NCBI GenBank assembly: GCA_028868825.1
Contig: JAGWTU010000009.1
Span: forward strand, 79,295-143,294
Direction of reading: 5' to 3'
DNA length: 64,000 bases
From: Burkholderiales bacterium
Lineage (GTDB): Bacteria > Pseudomonadota > Gammaproteobacteria > Burkholderiales > Burkholderiaceae_C
Shown here: positions 1-12,876 of the stretch, piece after piece
Layout: each line of letters opens with the position of its first letter
How positions within the stretch are numbered: position 1 is the stretch's first letter
Position numbers and translations under genes: made by a program
Notes under the pieces: model-generated
Database searches by the model: none
What the model saw: the letters and a program-made list of their open reading frames with translations, nothing else
What the model was told of the DNA's origin: nothing

Positions 1-237
1 CAGAGCTCGGCGGCCCAGGACGGATGCACCGCGGCGCGGTCGCATCGGACGTGCGAGGTGACGGGGTTCGGAGCCAAGGGCGGTCGCTGGGTGCGGGCGG
101 AAGTGGCGAAGTGCGGCGGGCACGGGCGGGCGAGGTTAACACCCGAACCGCAGCGCCCTCGTGACCGCAGCAGGCGGCCGGCGGGCCATCCCCTTTGGGG
201 ATAATCGGGCCCGATCCGGAGCCGCGCGCGCACGACA
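1..237. other. Left-edge non-coding or partial region
   Basis: No complete gene is visible here. Forward frame 1 is open from the edge to a TAA near 203 and frame 3 to a TGA near 163, so the tail of an upstream gene cannot be excluded. A reverse ATG at 45-47 is open to the left edge and could start a divergent gene. None of these short stretches has recognisable protein similarity. The right part holds the promoter-like palindrome listed separately. Confidence 0.4.
188..205 (+). promoter_or_regulatory. Palindrome overlapping a -10-like element before the pigment-type operon
   Basis: ATCCCC (188-193), TTT, GGGGAT (197-202) is a perfect inverted repeat. Its right arm runs into GATAAT (200-205), a good -10 box. 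No convincing -35 was found. The layout (operator over -10, 30-90 bp before the candidate starts at 238 and 298) would suit a repressor site or a regulated promoter. This is inference from sequence only. Confidence 0.4.
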
Positions 238-297
238 ATGCCGGATTCCCTTGCCGCCCCGACGGCCGACAGCCACCCGGAGTCCCGAGCCGTACCC

Positions 298-1653
298 ATG
301 ACCCAGGCGACATCGAATCCAGCGCCCGCCACAGCCACACCTTGCGACCTGCTCGTCATCGGCGGCGGGCCGGGCGGCAGCACGATCGCCGCGCTCGCCG
401 CGGCGCAGGGGCGCAGCGTCGTGCTGGTCGAGAAGGACCGCCATCCGCGCTTCCACATCGGCGAGTCGCTGCTGCCGGCCAATGTGCGCCTGTTCGAGGA
501 ACTGGGCGTGCGCGAGCAGATCGAGCGCATCGGCATGCCCAAATGGGGCGTCGAATTCGTCTCGCAGCAGCATCGCCACCGCAGCTTCTTCAGGTTCGGC
601 GACGCGTGGGACAAGTCGGCGCCGATGTCCTGGCAGGTGCGGCGCAGCGAATTCGACGAGATCCTGTTCAGCAACGCCGCCGCGCGCGGCGCCACGACGC
701 ATCAAGGCTGCCGCGTCGAGACGGTCGATTTCGATGCCGATGGTGCCGATGTCGAGGCGCTCGACGACAGCGGCGCGCCGCGGCGCTGGCGCGCACGCTA
801 CGTCGTCGACGCCTCGGGCCGCGACACGCTGCTGGCGCACCAGTTCGCCGACAAGCGCCGCCATCCGCGCCATGCCAGCGCCGCGATCTTCGGCCATTAC
901 ACGGGCGCGCGCCGGCTCGAGGGCGAGCGGCTCGAGGGCAATATCAGCCTGTTCTGGTTCGCCCATGGCTGGTTCTGGTTCATCCCGCTGGCCGACGGCA
1001 CGACGAGCATCGGCGCCACCTGCACGCCCGGCTACCTGAAATCGCGCAACAAGCCGCTGGTCGACTTCTTCGTCGACACCATCGCGCAGGCGCCGGCGCT
1101 GGCCGAGCGGCTGCGCGGCGCCAGCCTCATCGGCGACCGCGTCTGGGCCACCGGCAACTACGCCTATGTCACGCAGCGCGCCGCCGGCGAACGCTGGCTG
1201 CGGCTGGGCGACGCCTACGCCTTCATCGACCCGGTGTTCTCGTCGGGCGTCTACCTGGCGATGGCCAACGCCTTCGCCGGCGCCGACCTCGTCGCCGCGA
1301 CGCTCGACCGCCCGCGCGAGGCGGCCGCCGCGCGGCGGCGCTACATCGCCCATGTGCGGCGCGGACCGCGCGTCTTCTCGTGGTTCATCTACCGCATGAC
1401 GAACCCGGCGATGCGCGAGATGTTCATGATGCCGCGCAACGTGCTGCGCGCCCAGGAGGCGGTGCTCTCGGTGCTGGCGGGCGACATCTACGGCGGCTCG
1501 CCGATCGGGCCCTCGGTGCTGTTCTTCAAGTTCGCCTATTACGTCGGGGCGATCCGGCGCGCCCGCGCCTCCTGGAACGTCTGGCGCGCGCGCCGGCGCA
1601 ATCTCGCCGAATCGGGTCCGATCGAGGGCGAGAACGTGCAGGGGTCGACTTGA
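298..1653 (+). CDS. Flavin-dependent halogenase-like NAD(P)/FAD oxidoreductase
   Basis: A 451-residue flavoprotein of the tryptophan-halogenase/geranylgeranyl-reductase clan. The dinucleotide-binding motif GGGPGG is near residue 22, followed by the family motif GESLLP. WFWFIP at residues 225-230 fits the WxWxIP halogenase signature, and FIDPVFSSGVYLA follows. It probably halogenates or oxidises an aromatic or polyene intermediate in the cytoplasm. It heads a tight unit with a MipA barrel, a PlsC acyltransferase and a GT2. That combination resembles the end of aryl-polyene/xanthomonadin clusters, whose pigments can be halogenated. An upstream in-frame ATG at 238 would add 20 residues; the later start was preferred because it gives a typical short N-terminus. 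The substrate cannot be told from sequence, and a non-halogenating reductase remains possible. Confidence 0.75.
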   Translation: MTQATSNPAPATATPCDLLVIGGGPGGSTIAALAAAQGRSVVLVEKDRHPRFHIGESLLPANVRLFEELGVREQIERIGMPKWGVEFVSQQHRHRSFFRFGDAWDKSAPMSWQVRRSEFDEILFSNAAARGATTHQGCRVETVDFDADGADVEALDDSGAPRRWRARYVVDASGRDTLLAHQFADKRRHPRHASAAIFGHYTGARRLEGERLEGNISLFWFAHGWFWFIPLADGTTSIGATCTPGYLKSRNKPLVDFFVDTIAQAPALAERLRGASLIGDRVWATGNYAYVTQRAAGERWLRLGDAYAFIDPVFSSGVYLAMANAFAGADLVAATLDRPREAAAARRRYIAHVRRGPRVFSWFIYRMTNPAMREMFMMPRNVLRAQEAVLSVLAGDIYGGSPIGPSVLFFKFAYYVGAIRRARASWNVWRARRRNLAESGPIEGENVQGST

Positions 1654-2492
1654 CGGGGCGCCGCATCGCGCGGCTGGTGAGGGCGCGCCGCACGGCGCGC
1701 GTGGCACTCGTCGCGGCCGCGTTCGCCGGCACTGCGGCGCATGCCGATCAGCCGCTGTGGGAGCTGGGGCTGGGCGCCGCGGCGCTGCGCATTCCGCAGT
1801 ACCGCGGCAGCGACGAGTCGCGCGGCTGGCTGCTGCCGCTGCCGTACTTCGTCTACCGCGGCGCCATCCTGCGCTCCGACCGCGAGGGCACGCGCGCCGT
1901 GCTCGTCGACGCGAAGCGCTTCGACCTCGACCTCAGCCTGTCGCTGAGCCCGCCGGCCAGCAGCAGCGGCAACGATGCGCGCAAGGGCATGCCCGACCTC
2001 AAGGCGACATTTGGGCTCGGCCCCAACGTCAACGCCACGCTGGCCCGGGGCGCGCATTGGAAATTGCAGCTGCGGCTGCCGCTGCGCGGCGTCTGGACGG
2101 TGGAGTCGAGTCCGCGCTGGCTGGGCTGGAACTTCAACCCGGTGCTGAACCTGGACCTCCAGGCGGCGGGCTGGAACTTCGGTGTCCACGGCGGGCCGCA
2201 ATGGGCCGCGCGGCGTTACGACGCGTATTTCTACGGCGTGCCGTCGGCCTATGCCACCGCGTCGCGGCCGGCCTACGACGCCCCCGGCGGCGGCGCCGGC
2301 TGGGGCGCGGGTGCGAGTGCTTCGCGCCGCCTCGGCGACTGGTGGCTGGGCGCCTATCTGCACGCGGACGCGCTCGGCGGCGCGAGCTTCGAGAGCAGCC
2401 CGCTCGTGCGCTCCCGCCACAACCTCTCGGTCGGTCTGGCCGCGAGCTGGATCTTCAAGACCTCGGATGGACGCGTCCCCGACTCGCGCTGA
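1650..2492 (+). CDS. MipA/OmpV family outer-membrane protein
   Basis: A 280-residue predicted beta-barrel. The N-terminus carries a signal peptide (Arg-rich start, hydrophobic VALVAAAFAGTAAHA, cleavage before DQPLWELG). The mature part has the MipA/OmpV opening, with alternating residues, PQYRGSDESRGWLLPLPYF and repeated short amphipathic strands ending in an aromatic C-terminal region. MipA-type proteins are outer-membrane scaffolds or porin-like barrels. The chosen TTG start at 1650 overlaps the upstream TGA (TTGA) and has AGGGG five bases ahead; a GTG at 1677 would leave a shorter but complete signal peptide. It lies between the halogenase-like gene and the acyltransferase, so an envelope role linked to the pigment or lipid product is likely. 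Confidence 0.75.
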   Translation: MTGRRIARLVRARRTARVALVAAAFAGTAAHADQPLWELGLGAAALRIPQYRGSDESRGWLLPLPYFVYRGAILRSDREGTRAVLVDAKRFDLDLSLSLSPPASSSGNDARKGMPDLKATFGLGPNVNATLARGAHWKLQLRLPLRGVWTVESSPRWLGWNFNPVLNLDLQAAGWNFGVHGGPQWAARRYDAYFYGVPSAYATASRPAYDAPGGGAGWGAGASASRRLGDWWLGAYLHADALGGASFESSPLVRSRHNLSVGLAASWIFKTSDGRVPDSR

Positions 2493-3291
2493 ACCCGAGC
2501 CGCCGCTGACCGGACCGGCAGGCCTGGCCGCGCCGCAACGCTCGGGTCCGCTGGCGCTGCGGCCGCTGAACTGGCTGGCGCTGCAGTCGCTGCTGCTGCT
2601 GCTCGGACTGATCTCGGTGAGCTGGAACCTCGCGGCGATCGTGCTCTACCCGCTGCTGCCGCGCGCCGCCGGCCGCCGCATCGGCCGCGCGATGATCGCC
2701 TGGGGCTACGGCCTGTTCTGGTCGGTCGCCCGCGCCTGCGGCATGCTCTACCTCGACGCCGACGTGCTCGACGCGCTGCGCGACGAACGCGGGCTGATCG
2801 TCGTCGCCAACCACCCCAGCATGCTCGACGCGCTGATGCTCGTCGCGCGGCTGCCGCGCAGCGCCTGCATCATGAAGGCCGCGCTGGCGCGCAACCCGCT
2901 GCTCGGGCCGGGCGCGCGGCTGGCGCGCTACATCCGCAACGACTCGACCTACGGCATGGTGCATCGCGCCGTCGCCGATCTGCGCGAGGGCGGCCAGCTC
3001 GTGCTGTTCCCCGAGGGCACGCGCACGACGCGCGCGCCGATCAACGACTTCCACGCCAGCTTTGCGCTGATCGCCAAGCGCGCGCGCGTGCCGGTGCAGA
3101 CGGTGTTCATCGACACCGATTCGCCGTATCTGGGCAAGGGCTGGCCGTTGTGGAAGCTGCCGCCGCTGCCGATCCGCTTCGGCGTGCGCCTGGGCCGGCG
3201 CTTCGAGCCGCCGGCCGACCCGCATGCGCTGCGCGACGAGGTCCAGGCCTACTACGCCGCCGGCGTGCAATCCGACCCGGAGCACCGATGA
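2467..3291 (+). CDS. PlsC-type lysophospholipid/glycerolipid acyltransferase
   Basis: A 274-residue membrane-associated acyltransferase. It has a hydrophobic N-terminal helix (about 35-65), the catalytic HPSMLD (H116xxxxD121) and the substrate-binding FPEGTR beginning at F181, both hallmarks of the PlsC/LpxL-like fold. It transfers an acyl chain to a lipid or sugar head group at the inner membrane. It overlaps MipA by 26 bp and the following GT2 by ATGA, so all four genes look co-translated. In aryl-polyene clusters such acyltransferase and glycosyltransferase genes anchor the polyene to a lipid, which is the inferred role; a general phospholipid role is the alternative. Confidence 0.85.
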   Translation: MDASPTRAEPEPPLTGPAGLAAPQRSGPLALRPLNWLALQSLLLLLGLISVSWNLAAIVLYPLLPRAAGRRIGRAMIAWGYGLFWSVARACGMLYLDADVLDALRDERGLIVVANHPSMLDALMLVARLPRSACIMKAALARNPLLGPGARLARYIRNDSTYGMVHRAVADLREGGQLVLFPEGTRTTRAPINDFHASFALIAKRARVPVQTVFIDTDSPYLGKGWPLWKLPPLPIRFGVRLGRRFEPPADPHALRDEVQAYYAAGVQSDPEHR

Positions 3292-4079
3292 CCGGGGCGG
3301 TGGACGGCGCGTCGTCGGCGACGCATCTGGTGCTGATCCCGAGCTACAACACCGGCGCCCAGGTGCTGGTGACGGTGCGCGCGGCGCGCGAGCGCTGGTG
3401 CCCCGTGTGGGTCGTCGTCGACGGCAGCGACGACGGCAGCGATGTCGAACTGCAGCGCCTGGCGGCCACCGACCCCGGGCTGCGCGTCTGGGTGCTCGAG
3501 CGCAACGCCGGCAAGGGCGCGGCCGTGCTCCACGGCCTGGAGCGCGCCGCTGCGGCCGGCTTTACGCATGCGCTGACGATGGACGCCGATGGCCAGCATC
3601 CGGCGGCGCTGATCGCCGACTTCATCGCCGCTTCGCGGCGGCGGCCGGAGGCGATGATCCTCGGCCGCCCGGTGTTCGACGCCAGCGCGCCGCTGCTGCG
3701 GGTGCGCGGCCGCCGCGTCTCGAACTGGTGGACCAATCTCGAGACCCTGGGCGCCGGCGTCGCCGATTCGCTCTACGGCTTCCGCGTCTATCCGGTGGCC
3801 GAGCTGATCGCCGTGATGCGGCGCCAGCCCTGGATGCGGCGCTTCGATTTCGACACCGAGGCCGTCGTGCGCCTGGCCTGGCGCGGGGTCAAGCCGATCA
3901 ACCGCGACGCGCCGGTGCGCTACCTCAGCGCCGACGAGGGCGGCGTCTCGCATTTCCGCTACGGCCGCGACAACCTGCTGCTGACCTGGATGCATATCCG
4001 GCTGATGGTCGAGTTCGCGCTGCGGCTGCCGGTGCTGCTGTGGCGCCGGGCGACGCGGCGGCCGCCGTTCCAGGCATGA
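3288..4079 (+). CDS. Family 2 glycosyltransferase (dolichyl-phosphate-mannose-synthase-like)
   Basis: A 263-residue GT-A enzyme starting within the ATGA overlap. IPSYNTG opens the nucleotide-sugar fold, DGSDDGS follows, and MDADGQH carries the metal-binding D99-A-D101. The later FDFDTE is typical of DPM1-like GT2 members. There is no long C-terminal membrane domain, only a weakly hydrophobic end. It probably transfers a sugar to a lipid or to the aryl-polyene head group at the cytoplasmic face. It ends one base before the convergent dciA gene. Confidence 0.8.
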   Translation: MTGAVDGASSATHLVLIPSYNTGAQVLVTVRAARERWCPVWVVVDGSDDGSDVELQRLAATDPGLRVWVLERNAGKGAAVLHGLERAAAAGFTHALTMDADGQHPAALIADFIAASRRRPEAMILGRPVFDASAPLLRVRGRRVSNWWTNLETLGAGVADSLYGFRVYPVAELIAVMRRQPWMRRFDFDTEAVVRLAWRGVKPINRDAPVRYLSADEGGVSHFRYGRDNLLLTWMHIRLMVEFALRLPVLLWRRATRRPPFQA

Positions 4080-4080
4080 G

Positions 4081-4392
4081 CTAGCGGGAACGCGGCAGGA
4101 TCTTGATGCGGATCTCGGGCCCGTCCCAGCCGCGTTCGAGCAGCGCCTGCTTGAACGACGGCAGCATCTGGCGCAACTTGGCCGCGGCGGCGGCATGGCC
4201 GACGAGCAGCACCCATTGCGTCTCGTCGAGCGGCCCGGGCCGCGTGTCGACGCGCAGCCCCGGCGGCAGCAGCTCGGCGATCGCCTCGTAGCGCGCCTTC
4301 GACTCGGCCAGGCGCCGCAGCAGGCCGGTCAGCGGCTCGCTGCGGTCCAGCGCCGCCGCCAGCGGAAGTCCGAGGTTTGCCGGTTTCGCCAT
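4081..4392 (-). CDS. dciA: DUF721/DciA-type protein
   Basis: A small protein of 103 residues from the DUF721 family, whose studied members (DciA) load the replicative helicase DnaB in bacteria that lack DnaC/DnaI. The recognisable core is the segment around QWVLLVGHAAAAAKLRQ, preceded by a helical N-terminus. Its position, divergent from an M23 peptidase and secA, is the usual one in proteobacteria and supports the call. It converges on the GT2 gene with a one-base gap, so its transcript must end inside or beyond that gene. The family assignment rests on the core and context. Confidence 0.75.
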   Translation of the reverse strand: MAKPANLGLPLAAALDRSEPLTGLLRRLAESKARYEAIAELLPPGLRVDTRPGPLDETQWVLLVGHAAAAAKLRQMLPSFKQALLERGWDGPEIRIKILPRSR

Positions 4393-4457
4393 CGACGGAG
4401 TCTAATGGCGGCCCTCCCGGCATCTCGCGGCGTCCCCCGGCGCTGAATCCCCCTGCG

Positions 4458-5396
4458 ATGCAAGTCCTCATCACGCATGGCTCGATCGCCCGCACCCGCG
4501 CGCTGCAGTTCAGCCGCTGGCAGCTCGTGCTGGCGCTCGCGCTGCTCGTCGTCGCGCTGATGGCGGTGTCGGGTCTGATCTACCACTTCGTCTTCCTGAA
4601 GGCGGCGCGCGAGGGCTGGCCCGTCTTCAGCACGCTGGTGCGGCCCATCGTGCGCGACGAACTCGCGCAGCGCGACCTCTTCATGCGCGAGAACCTCGAC
4701 GCGATGGCGCAGAAGGTCGGCGAGATGCAGGCCAAGCTGATCAAGCTCGAGGCGATGGGCGAGCGCGTCTCGGGGCTGGCCGGTGTCAAGGCCGACGACC
4801 TCAAGGCGCCCGCGACCAGGACCGGCGGCGGCAGCGGCGGCCCCTACGTGCCGCTCGACCGCCCGAGCCTGGCGCAGCTGCAGCACAGCGTCGCCGGGCT
4901 CGACGAGGCGGCCGACTACAACCTCGACCTCTACACGCTGGTCAAGTCGCGCCTGCTCGAGGGCCGGCTGCGCGCCTTGATGATTCCGAGCAGCGCGCCG
5001 CTGGAGGGTGCCGTCGGTTCGGGCTTCGGCTTCCGCCTGGACCCCTTCAACGCCCGCTGGGCGCTGCACCAGGGGCTGGATTTCCCGGCCGAGACCGGCA
5101 CGCCGATCCGCGCCGCCGCGGGCGGCATCGTCGTCTCGCGCGGCGTCCACCCCGAGTACGGCAACCTGCTCGAGATCGACCACGGCAACGGGCTGACGAC
5201 GCGCTACGCGCATTGCTCGGCCATCGACGTCCCGCTCGGCGCCGTCGTGCGCCGCGGTCAGGTCGTCGCGCGCGTGGGCACGACGGGCCGCTCGACGGGC
5301 GCGCACCTGCACTTCGAGGTCCTCGTCGACGGCGTACCGCAGGACCCGGCGCGCTTCCTCGCCGGCCATGTGCCGCCGGCCGTCGCGGCACGCTGA
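4458..5396 (+). CDS. M23 family peptidoglycan peptidase
   Basis: A 312-residue inner-membrane-anchored LytM-type enzyme. A single transmembrane segment spans roughly residues 20-45 ([20 protein letters not shown]), then a coiled or linker region, then the M23 domain. The zinc ligands are visible as H204 and D208 in HQGLD and H285 in HLHFE, with H283 as the conserved catalytic His, so the site looks intact. It cuts or regulates cell-wall cross-links in the periplasm. It is transcribed away from dciA and sits before secA, the standard betaproteobacterial order. The ATG at 4458 removes a non-conserved upstream extension. Confidence 0.88.
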   Translation: MQVLITHGSIARTRALQFSRWQLVLALALLVVALMAVSGLIYHFVFLKAAREGWPVFSTLVRPIVRDELAQRDLFMRENLDAMAQKVGEMQAKLIKLEAMGERVSGLAGVKADDLKAPATRTGGGSGGPYVPLDRPSLAQLQHSVAGLDEAADYNLDLYTLVKSRLLEGRLRALMIPSSAPLEGAVGSGFGFRLDPFNARWALHQGLDFPAETGTPIRAAAGGIVVSRGVHPEYGNLLEIDHGNGLTTRYAHCSAIDVPLGAVVRRGQVVARVGTTGRSTGAHLHFEVLVDGVPQDPARFLAGHVPPAVAAR

Positions 5397-5593
5397 ACCG
5401 GGGGGGCCGGCGCGCCCGGCCGCGACAGGACCGGGTGATAGACTCGAACGTTTTGCGCGTGGCCTGCCGGCTGGTGCCTGGACAGCCGTCCGCGCCGTCC
5501 GTCCGGTGCCTGGATCGTCGCCCGCGCCGCATCACGGCAGCCCCGAACAGCACGCGCAACCGTCAACGAGTGAAGCCTGAGCCTGGACTCCGC

Positions 5594-8338
<2,745 letters not shown>

Positions 8339-8364
8339 GCCGCCCCGGCCCGGGCCGGGGCGGC
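8339..8364 (+). terminator. Perfect GC hairpin after secA
   Basis: A 26-bp perfect palindrome (13-bp arms, GCCGCCCCGGCCC and its complement) begins one base after the secA stop. It lacks a T-run, so it is either a factor-dependent terminator/3'-end stabiliser or a bidirectional barrier before argJ. Confidence 0.5.
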
Positions 8365-8408
8365 GCCGGGCGCTGACGATCCGCGGTGGCGGCGCCAGCG
8401 GCGCTGCC

Positions 8409-8414
8409 TACAAT
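8409..8414 (+). promoter_or_regulatory. -10-like TACAAT before argJ
   Basis: TACAAT followed by CG, the same context as seen before ubiJ, lies 40 bp ahead of the argJ ATG. No good -35 is visible. Confidence 0.35.
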
Positions 8415-8454
8415 CGCCGACCGGTCACTCCAGCCGTCATTCGAGCCGATTGCC

Positions 8455-9684
8455 ATGCCCGTCAACCTCGCCGCCCCCGACCCCGCCTCGCTCCATCCGG
8501 TGCCCGGCGTCCGCATCGGCACGGCGATGGCCGGCGTGCGCAAGGCGAACCGGCGCGACCTCGTCGTCTTCGCCTTCGACGAGGGTGCGGCCGCGGCCGG
8601 CGTCTTCACCGCCAACCGCTTCTGCGCCGCACCGGTCCAGGTCTGCCGCGAGCATCTGGCGGCAGGCGCCGGCATCCGCGCCTTCGTCATCAACACCGGC
8701 AACGCCAACGCCGGCACCGGCGCCGACGGCCTGGTGCGCGCGCGCCGCAGTTGCGACGCGCTGGCCGCGCTGATGCACATCGCACCGGCGCAGGTGTTGC
8801 CGTTCTCCACGGGCGTGATCATGGAGACGCTGCCCGTCGAGCGCATCGAGGCCGCGCTGCCGGCGGCGCTGTCGACGCTGCGCGACGATGCCTGGGCCGA
8901 TGCCGCCGCCGGCATCATGACGACCGACACGCTGCCCAAGGCCGCCTCGCGCCGCGTCACCCTAGCCGGGCGCCCCGTCAACGTCACCGGCATCTCCAAG
9001 GGCGCCGGCATGATCCGGCCGAACATGGCGACGATGCTCGGCTTCATCGCCACCGACGCCGTGATCGCGCCCGCGCTGTTGCAGCCGCTGGTCAAGGAGG
9101 CGGCCGACCTCAGCTTCAACCGCATCACGATCGACGGCGACACCTCGACCAACGATTCGCTGCTGCTCGTCGCCAGCCGCCGCGCCGGCCACGCCGAGAT
9201 CACGTCGCTCGATTCGGCCGACGGCCGCGCCCTGCGCGACGCCGTCGTCGCCGTGGCGCAGCATCTCGCACAGGCCATCGTGCGCGACGGCGAGGGTGCG
9301 ACCAAGTTCATCACGGTGCAGATCGACGGCGGCCGCGACGAGGCCGAATGCCGGCTCGCCGCCTACGCGATCGCGCATTCGCCGCTCGTCAAGACGGCGT
9401 TCTTCGCCAGCGATCCGAATCTCGGCCGCATCCTCGCCGCCGTCGGCTACGCCGGCATCGGCGACCTCGACCAGAACCTCATCGACCTGCACCTCGACGA
9501 CGTCCATGTCGTGCGCGAAGGCGGCCGCCACCCCGACTACCGCGAGGAGGACGGCCAGCGCGTGATGAAGAAGAGCGAGATCACCGTGCGCGTCGATCTG
9601 CATCGCGGCAGTGCCTCGGCGCTGGTCTGGACCTGCGACCTCTCGCACGACTACGTCTCCATCAACGCCGACTACCGGTCGTGA
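8455..9684 (+). CDS. argJ: Bifunctional ornithine acetyltransferase / N-acetylglutamate synthase
   Basis: A 409-residue arginine-biosynthesis enzyme that moves the acetyl group from N-acetylornithine to glutamate. ArgJ self-cleaves before a conserved threonine; here it is T193 in MATMLGF, preceded by [17 protein letters not shown] and the C-terminal GDLDQN region also fit. The start at 8455 ([10 protein letters not shown]) matches the family; an upstream in-frame ATG at 8386 would add 23 unconserved residues across the -10-like site. It follows secA, as in many Burkholderiales. Confidence 0.95.
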   Translation: MPVNLAAPDPASLHPVPGVRIGTAMAGVRKANRRDLVVFAFDEGAAAAGVFTANRFCAAPVQVCREHLAAGAGIRAFVINTGNANAGTGADGLVRARRSCDALAALMHIAPAQVLPFSTGVIMETLPVERIEAALPAALSTLRDDAWADAAAGIMTTDTLPKAASRRVTLAGRPVNVTGISKGAGMIRPNMATMLGFIATDAVIAPALLQPLVKEAADLSFNRITIDGDTSTNDSLLLVASRRAGHAEITSLDSADGRALRDAVVAVAQHLAQAIVRDGEGATKFITVQIDGGRDEAECRLAAYAIAHSPLVKTAFFASDPNLGRILAAVGYAGIGDLDQNLIDLHLDDVHVVREGGRHPDYREEDGQRVMKKSEITVRVDLHRGSASALVWTCDLSHDYVSINADYRS

Positions 9685-9695
9685 ATCGGGCCTGA

Positions 9696-11021
9696 GTGCG
9701 GGCGCTGTTCCAACTCGACCCGGGAGACCTGCTCCGCGACCCGTCGTACCGGCGCCTGTGGAGCTCGATCCTCACGAGCTCGTTCGGCAACCAGGTGATG
9801 CTGCTGGCGCTGCCGCTGACGGCGGCCGTGCTGCTGCACGCGACGCCGGTGCAGATGGGCACGCTGACGGCGGTCGAGCTGATCCCGTTCCTGATCTTCT
9901 CGCTGCCCTCGGGCGTCTGGCTCGACCGCGTGCGCAAGCTGCCGGTCTACGTCGTCGGCGAATCGACGATCGCGCTCGTCGCCGCCAGCGTGCCGCTGGC
10001 CTGGTGGCTGGGCTGGCTGACGATGGGCTGGCTCTACGCCGCGGCCTTCGTGCTCGGCGCCGTGCATACCGTGGCCGGCAGCGCGGCGCAGATCGTGCTG
10101 ACCCAGGTCGTCGCGCGCGAGCGGCTCGTCGAGGCGCATGCGAAGAACGCGCTCGCGACCTCGGGCGCCGAGGTCGCAGGACCCGGCGTCGCCGGGGCGC
10201 TGATCCGCATCTTCGGCGCGCCGCTGGCGCTGCTCGTCAACGCCGTGCTGCTGTTCGGCTCGGCGGCCATCCTGCGCAACATCCGCGTCCACGAGCGCCG
10301 CGACCAGCGCCCCGACGCGCATTTCTGGCGCGATCTGCTGCACGGCCTGCGCTTCGTCGCCGGCCAGCGACTGCTCGTCACGCTGGCCGTGCTGATGGCG
10401 ATCTGGCAGATGTGCAACTACGCCGCGACGACGGTGCAGATCCTCATCGCCACGCGCACGCTCGGACTGTCCGAGCAGCAGGTGGGCCTGTGCTACATGG
10501 GCATGGGCGTGGGCACGATCAGCGGCAGCCTGCTCGGGCGCCGCTTCAGCGTGCGCATCGGCCCCGGGCCCTGTCTCGTGCTCGGCTACGCGATCAGCGC
10601 CGTGGGCTGGCTGCTGGTGGCGGTGGCGCCGGCCAACCGCTGGGGCGTGGCCGCCTTCTCGATCATGCTGATGGCCTTTTCGATGGGCGCGGTCTTCATC
10701 TTCATCAACTTCCTCGCGCTGCGCCAGGCCGTCACGCCCGAGCCGCTGCTCGGCCGCATGACGAGCACGATGCGCTGGCTCTCGCTGCTGGCGGCCTCGC
10801 CGGGGGCCTTGATCGGCGGCTGGCTCGGCCAGCATGCCGGGCTGCGCTGGGCGATGGCCTACGCCGGTGGCGTCTCGGCGCTGCTGGCGCTGGTGGCCTG
10901 GCGGCTGCCATTGATCCGCCAGCTCAAGGGCCTGCCGACGCCGGACAACGAGGCGCTATGGTTGGGCGTCGAGGCGCGCCCCGGCTATCTGCCGACGGCT
11001 GAAGCCGGGCCCGAGGCCTGA
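9696..11021 (+). CDS. MFS transporter (EntS/MFS_3-like exporter)
   Basis: A 441-residue integral membrane protein with about 10-12 hydrophobic helices. The N-terminus DPSYRRLWSSILTSSFGNQ and the loop LPSGVWLDRVRK between helices 2 and 3 are typical of the MFS_3 (enterobactin exporter-like) group. It uses a GTG start 11 bp after argJ, so it is probably co-transcribed, although a role in arginine metabolism is not implied. It converges on ugpQ with five bases between stops. Substrate unknown. Confidence 0.85.
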   Translation: MRALFQLDPGDLLRDPSYRRLWSSILTSSFGNQVMLLALPLTAAVLLHATPVQMGTLTAVELIPFLIFSLPSGVWLDRVRKLPVYVVGESTIALVAASVPLAWWLGWLTMGWLYAAAFVLGAVHTVAGSAAQIVLTQVVARERLVEAHAKNALATSGAEVAGPGVAGALIRIFGAPLALLVNAVLLFGSAAILRNIRVHERRDQRPDAHFWRDLLHGLRFVAGQRLLVTLAVLMAIWQMCNYAATTVQILIATRTLGLSEQQVGLCYMGMGVGTISGSLLGRRFSVRIGPGPCLVLGYAISAVGWLLVAVAPANRWGVAAFSIMLMAFSMGAVFIFINFLALRQAVTPEPLLGRMTSTMRWLSLLAASPGALIGGWLGQHAGLRWAMAYAGGVSALLALVAWRLPLIRQLKGLPTPDNEALWLGVEARPGYLPTAEAGPEA

Positions 11022-11026
11022 CCCGG

Positions 11027-11779
11027 CTACGCCGCATCGGCCGCTGCAGCGGCGGGGTAGCGGTCGACGGCGTCGGTGATGAGGCCGTCGATGCCCAGCC
11101 CGAGGAGCCGGCGCACGTCGGCCGGCTCGTTGACCGTGTAGCAAAGCCCGCGCATCCCGGCGCCGTGCAGCCGCGCCAGCAGCGCCGCATCCATGCAGCG
11201 GTGGTTCGTCACGACGGCGACGCAGCCGAGCGCCTGCGCGGCTTCGAACCAGCCCGTCCAGAGCTTGTCGAGCAGCAGCGCGCGGGCGATCTGCGGCGCC
11301 GTCTCGCTCGCGCCTTCGAGCGCCTCGGGCTTGAACGAGCTCAGCAGCAGCGGCGTCGCCGCACGGCGCCAGAGTTCGGCGCAGGCGCGGCCTACGGCGC
11401 GCCCGGTCTCGCGTTCGAGGCCGGTCGTCGGCTTGATCTCGAGGTTCAGGCCATGGCCGTTGGCGATGACCCAGCGCGCGATCGCGTCCAGCGTCGGCAG
11501 CGTCTCGCCGGCCCAGGCCGGGCCATGCCAGCCGCCGGCATCGACGCGCGACAGCGCCGACCAGGGCAGGGCGCCGGCGACGCCGTGACGGTCGCTCGTG
11601 CGGTCCAGCGTGTCGTCGTGGAGCAGGAAGGGCACGCCGTCGGCGCTGAGCTTGACGTCGCATTCGAAGGCGCGAAAGCCATGCGCGGCGCCGAGCCGGA
11701 ATGCCGCCAGCGTGTTCTCGGGCGCGAGCTTGCCGGCGCCGCGATGGGCGATCCACAGGGGCAGGGTCGAATCGAGCAT
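11027..11779 (-). CDS. ugpQ: Glycerophosphodiester phosphodiesterase
   Basis: A 250-residue cytoplasmic GDPD that splits glycerophosphodiesters into glycerol-3-phosphate and an alcohol. The catalytic motif is at the N-terminus: HRGAGKLAPENT, then FECDVKLSADG and LLHDDTLDRTS, with the second part LEIKPT. It is the last gene of the ugpBAECQ order, 26 bp after ugpC, and would process substrates brought in by that transporter. Confidence 0.93.
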   Translation of the reverse strand: MLDSTLPLWIAHRGAGKLAPENTLAAFRLGAAHGFRAFECDVKLSADGVPFLLHDDTLDRTSDRHGVAGALPWSALSRVDAGGWHGPAWAGETLPTLDAIARWVIANGHGLNLEIKPTTGLERETGRAVGRACAELWRRAATPLLLSSFKPEALEGASETAPQIARALLLDKLWTGWFEAAQALGCVAVVTNHRCMDAALLARLHGAGMRGLCYTVNEPADVRRLLGLGIDGLITDAVDRYPAAAAADAA

Positions 11780-11805
11780 GGGCGCGTCGTTGGCTGCGGC
11801 CGGGC

Positions 11806-12861
<1,056 letters not shown>

Positions 12862-12876
12862 GTTCGTTGCGCTTGT

